64,000 nt of DNA, taken from assembly GCA_030158725.1 (NCBI GenBank), contig JAOASJ010000126.1:36513-100512 (forward strand), in the 5' to 3' direction. The notes under the pieces are model-generated. The model saw nothing but the letters and a program-made list of their open reading frames with translations. It was not told the DNA's origin and made no database searches. Positions within the stretch are counted from its first letter, which is position 1. Each line of letters starts with the position of its first letter. Below are positions 51,201 to 60,614 of the stretch, piece after piece. The translations under genes were made by a program, and so were the position numbers. Origin of the DNA: Bacteroidia bacterium. GTDB lineage: Bacteria; Bacteroidota; Bacteroidia; NS11-12g; UBA955.

Positions 51201-53466
51201 CCGTTGGGTAAAATGTACTTTAACAGATGCTTGCTCTGTAACACCTGCTTCTGATTCAATTTATGTAGTTGTTAGAGCGCCTTTGTCAGTTCAATTAAAC
51301 AACGATACTACCTTGTGTTATGGTAGAGGTACTAAACTAATTGCACAATCTAGTGGCGGTGTGTCAAAAGACTATATTTATAACTGGAGTCCAGTATTGT
51401 CAGACACTGCAATTCAAAATGTTAAACCCAAAACTAAAACAAAATATAAAGTTGTACTAAGTGATAATTGTTCCAATTCAGCAAGCGATTCTATCATAGT
51501 TGATGTTTTAGCTCCAATAGTGGTTAGCGGATTAAAAGACACAACTATTTGTACGGGTATGAATGTGCCTTTGATTCCTATAGTAAGTGGAGGTTTGAGT
51601 AGTTCATATACGTATACTTGGAATTTAGGTTTAGGAAATGCTACTACACAATTGGTAGCTCCTACAGGAAGCAATACCTATCAAGTCATTGTTAGAGATG
51701 GCTGCACAGTGCTTGGAGATACTGCAAGTGCTAACATTACTGTTAAGAGCGCTTTGAAACCCAAAATATTTAGTGCAGATACTTTGATTTGTTACCAAAA
51801 TACAAGTGCCTTTACAGTTACTGCCACTGGTGGTGATGTTAGTAATTACTTATATACTTGGAATAACGGATTGGGAACAGGAAGCAGCACCTCAGGTGTT
51901 ATGTCATCAAGTAAATGGGTGAAAGTTACTTTAACAGATGCTTGTACAGTCAATCCTGGTGTCGATTCAATATATGTAACAGTTAGACCAGAGTTGAAAG
52001 TTAATCTGCCTAAAGATACTTTAATTTGTTTTGGAAGTTCTATGACTTTGAGTGCAAATCCAATTGGAGGTGACGTAAATACCTACGCATATACTTGGAA
52101 TCAAGGTCTTAATTCTACACAATCAAATACCATTGCGCCGAAAGTAAAAACACAATACATCGTTTTGTTGAACGATTTGTGTTCAGCTCAAGCTACTGAC
52201 ACTATGGAGGTAGATGTAATGGCGAAAATTAAAATTTCTGGTCTAAGAGATACCACGATTTGTGATGGTGCTTCTGTGCCACTTAACCCAATTGTTACCG
52301 GAGGAATTAGCACTAATTATAAATATACATGGAACCTAGGTCAAGGTAATTCAAAGAACATTTTAGTAAAACCAACGAGCAACACAACTTATAAATTGAT
52401 TGTTGATGATCAATGCACACAACCCTATGATTCTTCTTTTGTCAACATCACAGTTCTTCCAGCTTTAAAATTAAATATTAAGCTGAGTGATAACAGTATT
52501 TGTGAAAGTGATACTTCTATTCTTAATATTAATATGAGTGGAGGTTTAAGCGCTCAATACCAATGGACTATTAATGGTTCGCCAAGTATTAGTAAATCGA
52601 TAATTGAAAATCCTTCAACAAGTACTCAATATATAGTAAACTTAATTGACAATTGCTCGCAAGCAATATCCGACACTGCCAACCTTATTGTTAACCCTAA
52701 ACCAATTGTAGATTTTTCAGTTAGTAAGCAAACGATATGCAGAAAAGAGTCTGTAACTTTTAATAATCTAAGTTCTGGTGCAGTATCTTATTGGTGGCAT
52801 TTAACACCTACAGACAGCACCAATGCGCCTAATCCAATTTTTGCTTATCAAGTTGCTGGAACGTATGACGTGAGTTTGTTCGCCGTTTCCGATTCCCTTT
52901 GTGTTAATGAAATTAAAAAGACGGCTTATATGAATGTGGTAGATTTACCCATTAGTAAGTTTACTTATTTACCAACACAACCTGATTATTTAAACCGTCT
53001 GGTAAACTTCAATAACCAATCAACAAACCAATCTAGTTTTGAATGGAGTTTTGGCGATTTTAGTAAAGAAACAGTCAATCCAAGTCCTTCTCATACATAT
53101 TCTGATACTGGTTATTTCCCTGTGCGATTAATTGTTAAAAACAGTTTAGGTTGCGCCGACACCATGTCTGAAATGTTAAGGGTAAAAGATGTTTTCAGAA
53201 TTTACATTCCAGATGCTATTACCGTTAACAACGATTTGTTAAATGATAATTTTATTGTTCTTGGTCGCGGGATACAATTTTACAACCTACAAATATTTGA
53301 CCGTTGGGGTGGTAAAATTTATGATGGAAACATGGGCGATAAACCATTTGATGGTAAAGACAGTAAAGGTGTTCCTTTAATGAAAGGCACCTATGTGGTT
53401 AATCTAACTGTTCGCGACTTCGAAGGCTTTATGCACTACATCAGACAAGTTCTAGAAGTTCTGTAA
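48235..53466 (+). CDS. M4 thermolysin-like metallopeptidase with PKD, CUB-like, nine Ig-like repeats and gliding-type C-terminal (CHU_C/T9SS type B) domain
   Basis: Zn motif HEITH...NESFSDIFGNAVER; PKD WTFGDGNTSTAANPTKTYSNYGNYTIKL; C-term FYNLQIFDRWGGKIYDG...MKGTYVVNL; ATG 48235 preferred to TTG 48193. Confidence 0.92.
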   Translation: MIKAHTINRFLTLFIFFLYALVSNAQVFEGDLANKKLKGADLVKVSEQTGLIQYAQLNENIRINEANVQAYLQKVYELSNAYTFSILRKESDELGFLHIRYQLNYNKVPVLGSIIIAHIKNAYLYSFNGEVFKISEINSQVKLNESECLKIALDSTHADSYLWQIPEEESVIKEIKEDIHATWYPKGELVYVPENLNFFNKTFYLTYKFNVHASVPRTAENMYVDVNSGKLVARENQLHTVDVNGKAITKYSGTKNIITDSTAPFNYRLRENTRGGGVYTLNLKKGTNYGLAVDFLDSNNNWNNVNTNKDEVATDCHWGAETTYDYYKNKFNRNSYNNNNARINSYVHYSANYDNAFWDGLRMTYGDGNSFKPLTSLDVCGHEITHAVTSNSANLIYSYQSGQLNESFSDIFGNAVERYGKPTGYSWIIGEEITFSGTGLRNMSDPRVKGHPRCYLGTYWYTGSGDNGGVHLNSGVQNWWFYLITEGGTGTNDFSNAYKVDSLGILSAEKIAYRNLTVYLTPSSQYADSRFYSIQAAKDLFGQCSKEVISVTNAWYACNVGPKYDSGYVKAAFSADTVICNTSKTVKFYNLSSNAITYKWTFGDGNTSTAANPTKTYSNYGNYTIKLVATSCFKNKKDSLTKTAYVKIDSTFDICNAILMPASGVDSTHKCKSFIYDDGGEDIYSQGRITYFRISAPGADSIRIRFLDFDYEAGYDSLYVYKGKYPGTGTKVGGYTGSSLPFSGNNFLVAGNTVTLRHVSDPYVVGRGFKLYYVAIKKPVKVTAYSDTTICMGKSALLRAKGSGGYAGDYFFKWNNSVYNDTNIVGPTSNTSYKINLTDLCTNSKDSATVNVTVRSPLDVKANKDTTICLGRSVTLSAAATGGNSANYVYTWDNALGTGTTKTVSPTVNTTYRVIISDACTPILDTAYITVKVKDGLKVKVSSNDTLICYNKVSVLSANGSGGDTSQYSYQWANGLGMGSSINATLTSSRWVKCTLTDACSVTPASDSIYVVVRAPLSVQLNNDTTLCYGRGTKLIAQSSGGVSKDYIYNWSPVLSDTAIQNVKPKTKTKYKVVLSDNCSNSASDSIIVDVLAPIVVSGLKDTTICTGMNVPLIPIVSGGLSSSYTYTWNLGLGNATTQLVAPTGSNTYQVIVRDGCTVLGDTASANITVKSALKPKIFSADTLICYQNTSAFTVTATGGDVSNYLYTWNNGLGTGSSTSGVMSSSKWVKVTLTDACTVNPGVDSIYVTVRPELKVNLPKDTLICFGSSMTLSANPIGGDVNTYAYTWNQGLNSTQSNTIAPKVKTQYIVLLNDLCSAQATDTMEVDVMAKIKISGLRDTTICDGASVPLNPIVTGGISTNYKYTWNLGQGNSKNILVKPTSNTTYKLIVDDQCTQPYDSSFVNITVLPALKLNIKLSDNSICESDTSILNINMSGGLSAQYQWTINGSPSISKSIIENPSTSTQYIVNLIDNCSQAISDTANLIVNPKPIVDFSVSKQTICRKESVTFNNLSSGAVSYWWHLTPTDSTNAPNPIFAYQVAGTYDVSLFAVSDSLCVNEIKKTAYMNVVDLPISKFTYLPTQPDYLNRLVNFNNQSTNQSSFEWSFGDFSKETVNPSPSHTYSDTGYFPVRLIVKNSLGCADTMSEMLRVKDVFRIYIPDAITVNNDLLNDNFIVLGRGIQFYNLQIFDRWGGKIYDGNMGDKPFDGKDSKGVPLMKGTYVVNLTVRDFEGFMHYIRQVLEVL
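50560..52692 (+). repeat. Nine tandem 78-80 aa modules, with ABC triplet super-repeat
   Basis: Module starts 50560, 50800, 51037, 51277, 51511, 51748, 51988, 52222, 52459; each carries D(T/N)(T/S)(L/I)C...GG...Y.(Y/F).W. Confidence 0.88.
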
Positions 53467-53469
53467 CTT

Positions 53470-54138
53470 ATGCTTAACACAAAAGTGTTCTTGGGAACTT
53501 TGCTAGCTTGTATACTTGCTTCATCATCATTCCAAGAAAAAGAAACTATCCCAACGATTAAAATTGGTAATTTAATTTGGATGACCAATAACCTAGATGT
53601 CGATACATTTAGAAATGGAGACACAATACCAGAAGCTAAGACATATTATGCTTTAGACAGTTTTGCTCGTCTTAAGCAAGCAGCTTGGAGTTATTACAAC
53701 AACCATAAAGATCCAAAATCTACTTACGGAAGGCTATATAATTGGTATGCTGTAAATGATGCTAGGGGACTTGCCCCAAAAGGTTATCATGTTGCCACAA
53801 AGAATGAATGGCTTTCGCTAATTGATACTTTAGGTGGAAAAGAAAATGCAGGATTAAAGTTAAAATCCAATCGAGAATGGACCAAATCCAATGGGCCATT
53901 TCCAAACAATGTTCAATCAAATGGGTTCAATGCCTTGCCCGGTGGTTACCAATGGGCAAGTGGAGGAGGATTCAGTTTTAAACATGAAACAGGCTTTTGG
54001 TGGACTTCAACTGCAATTAGCTCTTCGCAAGCCGTCAATTTTAGTTTGTACCATATTAGCGGTTACGTTGACCAATCTAATATGAATTTTGAAAATGCCA
54101 TTTCAGTGCGCTGTGTCAAGGATACTTTAAAACTTTAA
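53470..54138 (+). CDS. FISUMP (Fibrobacter succinogenes major paralogous) domain protein
   Basis: 222 aa; IKIGNLIWMTNNLDVDTFRNGDTIPEAK, YGRLYNWYAVNDARGLAPKGYHVATKNEWLSL. Confidence 0.88.
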   Translation: MLNTKVFLGTLLACILASSSFQEKETIPTIKIGNLIWMTNNLDVDTFRNGDTIPEAKTYYALDSFARLKQAAWSYYNNHKDPKSTYGRLYNWYAVNDARGLAPKGYHVATKNEWLSLIDTLGGKENAGLKLKSNREWTKSNGPFPNNVQSNGFNALPGGYQWASGGGFSFKHETGFWWTSTAISSSQAVNFSLYHISGYVDQSNMNFENAISVRCVKDTLKL

Positions 54139-55044
54139 CCAATGGCCAATTATTCTGCCTTGAGAAAATTCAAGTGCTGGTGCTGGAAGTTTGATGCAAT
54201 TCAATACAAATAGCAAAGTTTTAATTCCTTTTTTCTTTGTTTTAATTTTGCTCAAATTGAAATCTAAACTCAAATAATACTGCCTATACCTTTTCACATT
54301 TGAATAGTCTTGAACCACTAAGTTTTTATCAATCCATATATTGTCATCACCGCCCAACATACCATCGGCGCCATATCCAATTCCAAACCCCAACCATTGT
54401 GCTTTGTTTTTTAAAGGACTATAGCATAACCAGTAAGTTTGGGCATTGTAGTCTTTTAACAACCTTTCATTAAAATTACTGCCTAATGTGTTGGGTCTTA
54501 TGGAAGCATAATTTGAAGCACTATAAGAGAATTTCATTTTGATTTTCTGTTCATGCCAAATTGCTTCTTGTCCTGCGCTTAACAAGGTTCCAAAACTATT
54601 TGCTGCTAAATCGCCAACCGAAGCACCCCAAGCGCTTGAAAAGCCATCCCAAATTTCAATAGGGTCTTGGAAAATGCTGCCAAATAAAGCCCATTTCCAT
54701 TGTTTGTTTTTTGGAACACCAGCCCATTTTGCGGCTTCAATTCCAGCTAGTCCTAAGTAATAAGAAGAAAAACAATGGCCAAACTTATCCATTTGTAACC
54801 ATTCATGGTTGTCGTTAAAAAAATGAAATTTACTCTGAGGATAACCGCTGTACCACAGTTTATACAAACCAGCGTGTACAACAGCGGTTCCACCTATTCC
54901 AACGGTGTAAGCTAAATTTTGCTTTTGTTTATAGTTAAGAGTATCACTCTGCTTTTGTGTCATCAACAGTAGGTGATTTGTGTCTGCATTTACATTGCAA
55001 AGCACACTAAAAAATAGACCAAAGCAAAAGACTTTAAGCCTCAT
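54127..55044 (-). CDS. DUF2279-like exported protein
   Basis: 305 aa; FHFFNDNHEWLQMDKFGHCFSSYYLGLAGIEAAKWAGV, IFQDPIEIWDGFSSAWGAS. Confidence 0.8.
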   Translation of the reverse strand: MRLKVFCFGLFFSVLCNVNADTNHLLLMTQKQSDTLNYKQKQNLAYTVGIGGTAVVHAGLYKLWYSGYPQSKFHFFNDNHEWLQMDKFGHCFSSYYLGLAGIEAAKWAGVPKNKQWKWALFGSIFQDPIEIWDGFSSAWGASVGDLAANSFGTLLSAGQEAIWHEQKIKMKFSYSASNYASIRPNTLGSNFNERLLKDYNAQTYWLCYSPLKNKAQWLGFGIGYGADGMLGGDDNIWIDKNLVVQDYSNVKRYRQYYLSLDFNLSKIKTKKKGIKTLLFVLNCIKLPAPALEFSQGRIIGHWLKF

Positions 55045-55052
55045 AAGAAGTA

Positions 55053-56450
55053 TTACAAAATCGCAGCTTTACAAGCGTCAAGAATTTTATAAGCACTTTC
55101 AGAATCTTTGCTCTCTGCATAGACTCTCAATACTGGCTCAGTGCCACTTGGACGAATCATAACCCATTCTTCATTGCCTAAATGGAATTTGAAACCATCC
55201 ATATTCTCAACACGCTCAACCTTATAAGATCCAAAACTAGCGTATGCATTTTCTTGGCAATTTTTTATAATGGCTTGCTTTTGCGCTTCTTCAATATGCA
55301 AATCATATCTTTCAACTGCAAAGGCACCAATTTGAGCATAGGTTTCATCTATTAAGGTTTCGATGCTTTTTCCTGTTAATGCCATATATTCTAATATCAA
55401 CAAGCCCATCCAAATTCCATCTCTTTCAGGAATATGACCTTTTACTGCAATACCTCCGCTTTCTTCAGCACCAATTAATACATCATCAGTAATCATATAC
55501 TCGCAGATGTATTTGAATCCTATTTTAGTCGTTATAGTCTCTAAACCTAAGATGCTAGCCAGTTTGTCAATTTTAGACGAGACTGAAAAACTCTTAATGA
55601 TTTTACCATTTAATCCTTTGTATTTGGTTAAATATTGCATAAGCAATAAAATTAAATGATGTGAATCAACAAAACGACCTTTGCTGTCGAAGAATCCAAT
55701 TCTGTCGGCATCACCATCTGTTGCTAAACCACAAAGCAATTGATCATTGTTTTTTAGCATTTCAGAAAACTCCAAAAGATTTTTTAGAATTGGTTCAGGT
55801 GCAGTTCCATTAAATCCCGGATTGTAATCGCAATGCAACAAACTCGCTTCAGGAAGTAATTTTTTAATTACATTTTGTCCAGCACCATACATGGCATCAT
55901 ATCCAAAATGTGGAGCATAAGCCTTTAGTTTGCTGGTATCAAATTTCTCTTCAATTTGCTTTAAATAAATTGCTTCGAAATCTGAATATTCAATAAGCCC
56001 ACTGTTAATGTAGGTTTCTAAACTTTCGATTTTTGGCAATTCAGAATATGAAATTAAATTCTCTACTTTTTCAATTTCTGACGGAATTACTGGTCCACCA
56101 TAATTTGCTTTTATTTTATATCCATTGTATGATGGAGGATTGTGTGATGCGGTGATAATAACACCCGCATAGGTGTTTAGTTTTGTATTGGCCAAAGAAA
56201 TCATTGGCGTGCTGCAAAAACCACTTGAAAGATAAACTTTAACCCCATGAGAAGCGAGAACTCTTGCGGTGTTTTCTGCGAACATTTTTCCGCCAAAACG
56301 GCAATCATATCCTACAGTGCAGGTGTGGTTGCTTGAACTTTCTTTTAACCAGGTAGCGGTTGCATGGGCAACGCGAATTACATTTTCTACGGTATAGTTG
56401 TCTGCGATAATTTCGCGCCATCCGTCTGTTCCAAATTTAATTGTGTACAT
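55053..56450 (-). CDS. Phosphoglucomutase/phosphomannomutase family protein
   Basis: MYTIKFGTDGWREIIADN, ITASHNPPSYNGYKIK, LATDGDADRIGFFD, RPSGTEPVLRVYAES; ATG 56450 preferred. Confidence 0.94.
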   Translation of the reverse strand: MYTIKFGTDGWREIIADNYTVENVIRVAHATATWLKESSSNHTCTVGYDCRFGGKMFAENTARVLASHGVKVYLSSGFCSTPMISLANTKLNTYAGVIITASHNPPSYNGYKIKANYGGPVIPSEIEKVENLISYSELPKIESLETYINSGLIEYSDFEAIYLKQIEEKFDTSKLKAYAPHFGYDAMYGAGQNVIKKLLPEASLLHCDYNPGFNGTAPEPILKNLLEFSEMLKNNDQLLCGLATDGDADRIGFFDSKGRFVDSHHLILLLMQYLTKYKGLNGKIIKSFSVSSKIDKLASILGLETITTKIGFKYICEYMITDDVLIGAEESGGIAVKGHIPERDGIWMGLLILEYMALTGKSIETLIDETYAQIGAFAVERYDLHIEEAQKQAIIKNCQENAYASFGSYKVERVENMDGFKFHLGNEEWVMIRPSGTEPVLRVYAESKDSESAYKILDACKAAIL

Positions 56451-56451
56451 A

Positions 56452-57552
56452 TTAGTTTTTTGAGTATTTGACATAATTACTTACTTGAGTCCATTTATAA
56501 TCACGAAGAGCTTTTAAATAGATAGCCGATTCGTTGTATGGTATAAGGTCTCTATTGATTTTATAAATGCTAAAATTAAATGCTTTTTCCAATAATACAT
56601 CTTCCAAAGTTTTAAAGTTAATTAAGAGTTGCCATTTGGCTACTTCTTCAAATGTTAGAATGTTTAAAGGCTTATTGTTCGCAAATATTTTAACGGAATA
56701 GGGGGTATAGACAATTTGATTTCCTTTTTTCTCCCAAATTTCAGTAACCTCAATACGGGTTATGGTAATATCAAGAAGTCTGTTGTGGAAATCGAAATAT
56801 TTGTCGCCGCCAATATTGAAAAGGATTTCTTTATTTTCATTTAAGAATTTTTCAATGCTGTGCAAACAATTAGATCCTGGGTCGTCACTTTCTGAAAGGT
56901 TTTTTTCTATTACAAAAGTCACCATTTTGGTGTTTTTGGGTTTGTATAAACCAACGACTTTCTTTTTAGAGTAAAAGGCATCTTTCTTAATCGTAAATGA
57001 AGAGGATGGATTGCTTGTGAAATCGCGTCCTCCAAACTGCAACAAATTAAAATTGTATCTTCTGCTGTATATGGCATCGATATAGGTTAATTGTGCAGGT
57101 CCGTTTACATTGGTTGGAATATTTTGAGACAGTAGAGGTAAAGCTTGTAAAATTTCTACAAATCCAAACGAAATTTTTCCTTTCGGTGATTCAGATAAAA
57201 ATGAAATGCCAACCACTACAAACTCTGTTTTCCTGGGCGAACTGGTCCATAGTTCATTAAGGAATAAGTTGCCCGTTCTTGAAAATGAAACAGAATTACT
57301 AGATTCTATATTTTTAAGTGCTTCAGGAGAAATTGCAATTTGTTTTTTGGGCGAATCCCATAAAGTGATTTTTCCATCTAAAATGCCTTTGTAAATTAAA
57401 CTAGGCAAGTGTTCAACCAAATTAAAACCAAAAGTATCTTCCTGTTCACTTCTTGCCATATGCACTAGCACTGGCATTTCAGTATATAGTTTCTTAGCCT
57501 CAGCGTTTATGCTGAGAAAAAAGAATAAACTATATAAGATTCGTTTAAGCAA
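56452..57552 (-). CDS. Hypothetical exported protein
   Basis: 366 aa with signal peptide MLKRILYSLFFFLSINAEA. Confidence 0.6.
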   Translation of the reverse strand: MLKRILYSLFFFLSINAEAKKLYTEMPVLVHMARSEQEDTFGFNLVEHLPSLIYKGILDGKITLWDSPKKQIAISPEALKNIESSNSVSFSRTGNLFLNELWTSSPRKTEFVVVGISFLSESPKGKISFGFVEILQALPLLSQNIPTNVNGPAQLTYIDAIYSRRYNFNLLQFGGRDFTSNPSSSFTIKKDAFYSKKKVVGLYKPKNTKMVTFVIEKNLSESDDPGSNCLHSIEKFLNENKEILFNIGGDKYFDFHNRLLDITITRIEVTEIWEKKGNQIVYTPYSVKIFANNKPLNILTFEEVAKWQLLINFKTLEDVLLEKAFNFSIYKINRDLIPYNESAIYLKALRDYKWTQVSNYVKYSKN

Positions 57553-58762
57553 AGGCGTTTTCTCCAGTGATTTCCATACCTAGTATGAGTAGGTGCACAT
57601 CATGTGTTCCTTCATAAGTGATTACACTTTCAAGATTCATGCTGTGACGCATAATTGGATATTCGCCTGTAATGCCCATAGCTCCATGGATTTGTCTAGC
57701 TTCTCGTGCAATCTCAATGGCAATTTGAACATTGTTTCTCTTAGCCATACTGATTTGCGCAGGAGTCGCTTTTCCTTCATTCATTAAATTACCCAATCTC
57801 CAACACAATAGTTGTGCTTTCGTAATTTCGGTAATCATTTCAGATAATTTCTTTTGTTGCAATTGAAAACCTGCAATTGGTTTACCAAATTGAATTCTTT
57901 CTTTTGAATATCTTAATGCTGAATCATAGCAATCCATCGCGGCACCTACAGCACCCCAACTGATACCATAACGCGCAGAATTCAAACAAGTTAATGGTCC
58001 TTTCAAACCTTCAACATTTGGCAATAAGTTTTCTTTCGGAACTTTAACGTTGTCAAATACCAACTCACCTGTTGCACTCGCACGCAAACTCCATTTACCA
58101 TGGGTTTCAGGTGTTGTAAAACCTTCGTATCCGCGCTCTACAATTAGACCTCTTACTTTACCTTGTTCGTTCTTTGCCCAAACAACTGCGATATCAGCAA
58201 ATGGAGCATTGCTAATCCACATTTTAGCACCGTTCAATAAGTAATGGTCGCCCATGTCTTTAAAGTTGGTGGTCATGCCTCCAGGATTAGATCCATGATC
58301 AGGTTCGGTTAAACCGAAACAGCCCATCAATTCTCCTTTAGCTAATTTAGGTAGATATTTATGTTTTTGCTCTTCGCTTCCAAATTTGAAAATTGGATAC
58401 ATAACCAATGAACCTTGAACAGATGCAGTAGAACGTATTCCACTGTCACAACGCTCTAGTTCTTGCATGATTAGACCATAAGTAATATAATCCATGCCAC
58501 CGCAGCCATATTCTGCAGGTAACTGTGGACCAAAAGCACCTATCTCACCTAAGCCACGTATGATGTGGTGAGGGAATTCTGCCTTCTGTGCATATTCTTC
58601 AATGATTGGAGATAACTCACGTTTAACCCAGTCGCGAACTGAATTGCGAATTAAGATATGTTCTTCAGTTAATAAATCGTCGATGTTATAAAAGTCAGGT
58701 TGTACGTATCTGTCTTTTCCTTGGTTGCGTTCTTTAAGGTCTTCGAAGTTGATAGAGGACAT
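57545..58762 (-). CDS. Acyl-CoA dehydrogenase family protein (glutaryl-CoA dehydrogenase-like)
   Basis: 405 aa; GCFGLTEPDHGSNPGGMTT, YGISWGAVGAAMDCYDSALRYSKERIQFGKPI, YEGTHDVHLLILG. Confidence 0.92.
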   Translation of the reverse strand: MSSINFEDLKERNQGKDRYVQPDFYNIDDLLTEEHILIRNSVRDWVKRELSPIIEEYAQKAEFPHHIIRGLGEIGAFGPQLPAEYGCGGMDYITYGLIMQELERCDSGIRSTASVQGSLVMYPIFKFGSEEQKHKYLPKLAKGELMGCFGLTEPDHGSNPGGMTTNFKDMGDHYLLNGAKMWISNAPFADIAVVWAKNEQGKVRGLIVERGYEGFTTPETHGKWSLRASATGELVFDNVKVPKENLLPNVEGLKGPLTCLNSARYGISWGAVGAAMDCYDSALRYSKERIQFGKPIAGFQLQQKKLSEMITEITKAQLLCWRLGNLMNEGKATPAQISMAKRNNVQIAIEIAREARQIHGAMGITGEYPIMRHSMNLESVITYEGTHDVHLLILGMEITGENAFA

Positions 58763-58829
58763 GCTGTATTAATATTTTTTGCAAAAATAAATATTTTACT
58801 TTGATTGCAGTCTAAAATTATTTTAAAAA

Positions 58830-59192
58830 ATGTCAAGCCATACCAAAGGTAAAATAGGGGTAAAAAACATTGAATTTCACATTAGAAAAGGCTTGTATCC
58901 CTCGGAATTACTGGTGGAGAACCATTTTCGAGTAAGTGCTGATGTGTACTACCATGTCAATGAAATCAAAAAAGACACCTATTTAAATTATGAGCGTTTG
59001 GCCGAAATAATTCACATTGAAATGCATAAAGACATCAATTTGTTGGAAACTGTGGCTGAAAATTGTTTGAAAAATATCATGCAAGAATGGCCTTTTGCCA
59101 TTTCATCAAATATTGTAATCGAAAAACTACACCCAGCTTTCCATAATTTTAATATGGAGGCAGTAGTTGTAGAAATGCAAATGAACAGATAA
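58830..59192 (+). CDS. folB: Dihydroneopterin aldolase
   Basis: 120 aa; IEFHIRKGLYPSELLVENHFRVSADVYY, LNYERLAEIIHIEM, LLETVAENC. Confidence 0.87.
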   Translation: MSSHTKGKIGVKNIEFHIRKGLYPSELLVENHFRVSADVYYHVNEIKKDTYLNYERLAEIIHIEMHKDINLLETVAENCLKNIMQEWPFAISSNIVIEKLHPAFHNFNMEAVVVEMQMNR

Positions 59193-59230
59193 TTATGATT
59201 TAGATTATAAAAAATTCTATTCGTACTTAT

Positions 59231-59238
59231 TATATTTG
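59231..59238 (+). promoter_or_regulatory. -7 box TATATTTG upstream of 59255
   Basis: TAnnTTTG match; TTG start 16 nt downstream. Confidence 0.6.
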
Positions 59239-59254
59239 CACCCGAAACCACCAC

Positions 59255-59638
59255 TTGATTCCCTTGTTTAAAAAAGTACTTGGCATATTTCTAATTTCCG
59301 TAATGACTGCTCAATTTGCTTATCAAATTGGATTTATGGCCTACTTTAATCTGAATCAAAAACAATTAACTGAAAAGTATTGTATCAACAAAAACAAAGC
59401 AAATTCTTGTTGTCAAGCCAAGTGTTATTTGAGTAAGAAGTTAATGACGGAAAATCAAAACTCTTCTCCTGAAAAGGCAATTCATGAAAATGATATTCCT
59501 TTATTTCTATTACCAAGCAATTATGTCTCTTTAGTTTCCTCAAAACCAATTTTAAAGCACCGTAATTCATATTCTACGCGCTTTACCAATGGGTTTGTTA
59601 GTAATGGCAAAAAGCCACCTAAACCATTTTGGGTTTAG
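59255..59638 (+). CDS. Small membrane-anchored Cys-rich protein
   Basis: 127 aa; N-term TM; YCINKNKANSCCQAKCYLSKKL. Confidence 0.7.
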   Translation: MIPLFKKVLGIFLISVMTAQFAYQIGFMAYFNLNQKQLTEKYCINKNKANSCCQAKCYLSKKLMTENQNSSPEKAIHENDIPLFLLPSNYVSLVSSKPILKHRNSYSTRFTNGFVSNGKKPPKPFWV

Positions 59639-59699
59639 TCGTGACTTTTTAATGCAATTGCTATAGGCAATTGTCAATTTCCATTATTAATCAAAATAA

Positions 59700-60614
59700 A
59701 TGCAACGAATAATCATTCTTTGTGTCTTTATTGTATTGAATCAGTCATCAATAAAGGCATGCAACGTATGCTCTTGCACGAGCATGGGCAATTCCATTGG
59801 AATTTTGCCACAATTTAAATCCCATTTTATTGGGATTCGAGAAACCTATAGGCAATTTGAAAGTGTTCATCCCGTTTCAATATTAAGTCCAATAGCGACT
59901 AGAAGTCAAGAAAGGTATTACAACTCAGAATTGTGGGGTAGATGGTACCCGCATCCCAAAATTCAAGTATTTGGTTTTATACCTTTTAACCGATTTAGTA
60001 AAACAGAAAATCAAGTGAATACTACCATTCAAGGCTTAGGAGATATTAGTGTTTTAGCCAATTATATATTGCTGAATACAGGTGATTCGTCCTCAAATAA
60101 ATTTAAGCAAGCACTATCGATTGGATCTGGTTTTAAATTCGCAAGTGGTCGTTATAATTCAGCTGAATTTGCAAATTTTCAACTCGGTACTGGTTCAAAA
60201 GATATACTGTTTAATACTTCCTATACCATTCGGTATCAAAAATTAGGGATAATGTCTGAATTCAATTACCGATTAAATGGCAACAATTCATCTACCTATC
60301 AATTTGGCAACAAATTAAGTATTAATGAAAGGTTTTTCTATTTTCTCAATCTCAAAAAATTAGCTCTAATGGCTTATTCTGGGTATACATTCGAAAAATC
60401 AAATCCAGACAATCTAAATAAAATTAAACAATCATATACAGGTGGAACTGCAAGATATTTCCAAGTTGGAATGGATGCCTACAAGGGTAAATTTCAATTA
60501 GGTGTTTCAAGCATTATACCAATTCAACAAAATTTAGGCGAAGGCCAAATAAAAGAATTTCCAAGAATTCAAATCAACACAATTTTCTATTTCAATAAAA
60601 AAAACAAATGTTAA
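59700..60614 (+). CDS. Exported beta-barrel/transporter-like protein with N-terminal CNVCSC motif
   Basis: 304 aa; ACNVCSCTSMGNSIGILPQFKSHFIGIRE. Confidence 0.7.
   Translation: MQRIIILCVFIVLNQSSIKACNVCSCTSMGNSIGILPQFKSHFIGIRETYRQFESVHPVSILSPIATRSQERYYNSELWGRWYPHPKIQVFGFIPFNRFSKTENQVNTTIQGLGDISVLANYILLNTGDSSSNKFKQALSIGSGFKFASGRYNSAEFANFQLGTGSKDILFNTSYTIRYQKLGIMSEFNYRLNGNNSSTYQFGNKLSINERFFYFLNLKKLALMAYSGYTFEKSNPDNLNKIKQSYTGGTARYFQVGMDAYKGKFQLGVSSIIPIQQNLGEGQIKEFPRIQINTIFYFNKKNKC

Noticed and set aside
50560-52692. Regularly spaced repeats resembling an array
   Set aside because: Not CRISPR: repeats are in-frame 78-80 aa protein modules of one ORF, with no short identical repeats and no cas genes.
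56452-57552. Possible GldN/PorN-like gliding protein
   Set aside because: Only a vague resemblance (LIYKGILDGKITLWD); not enough to name without a profile search, so left hypothetical.
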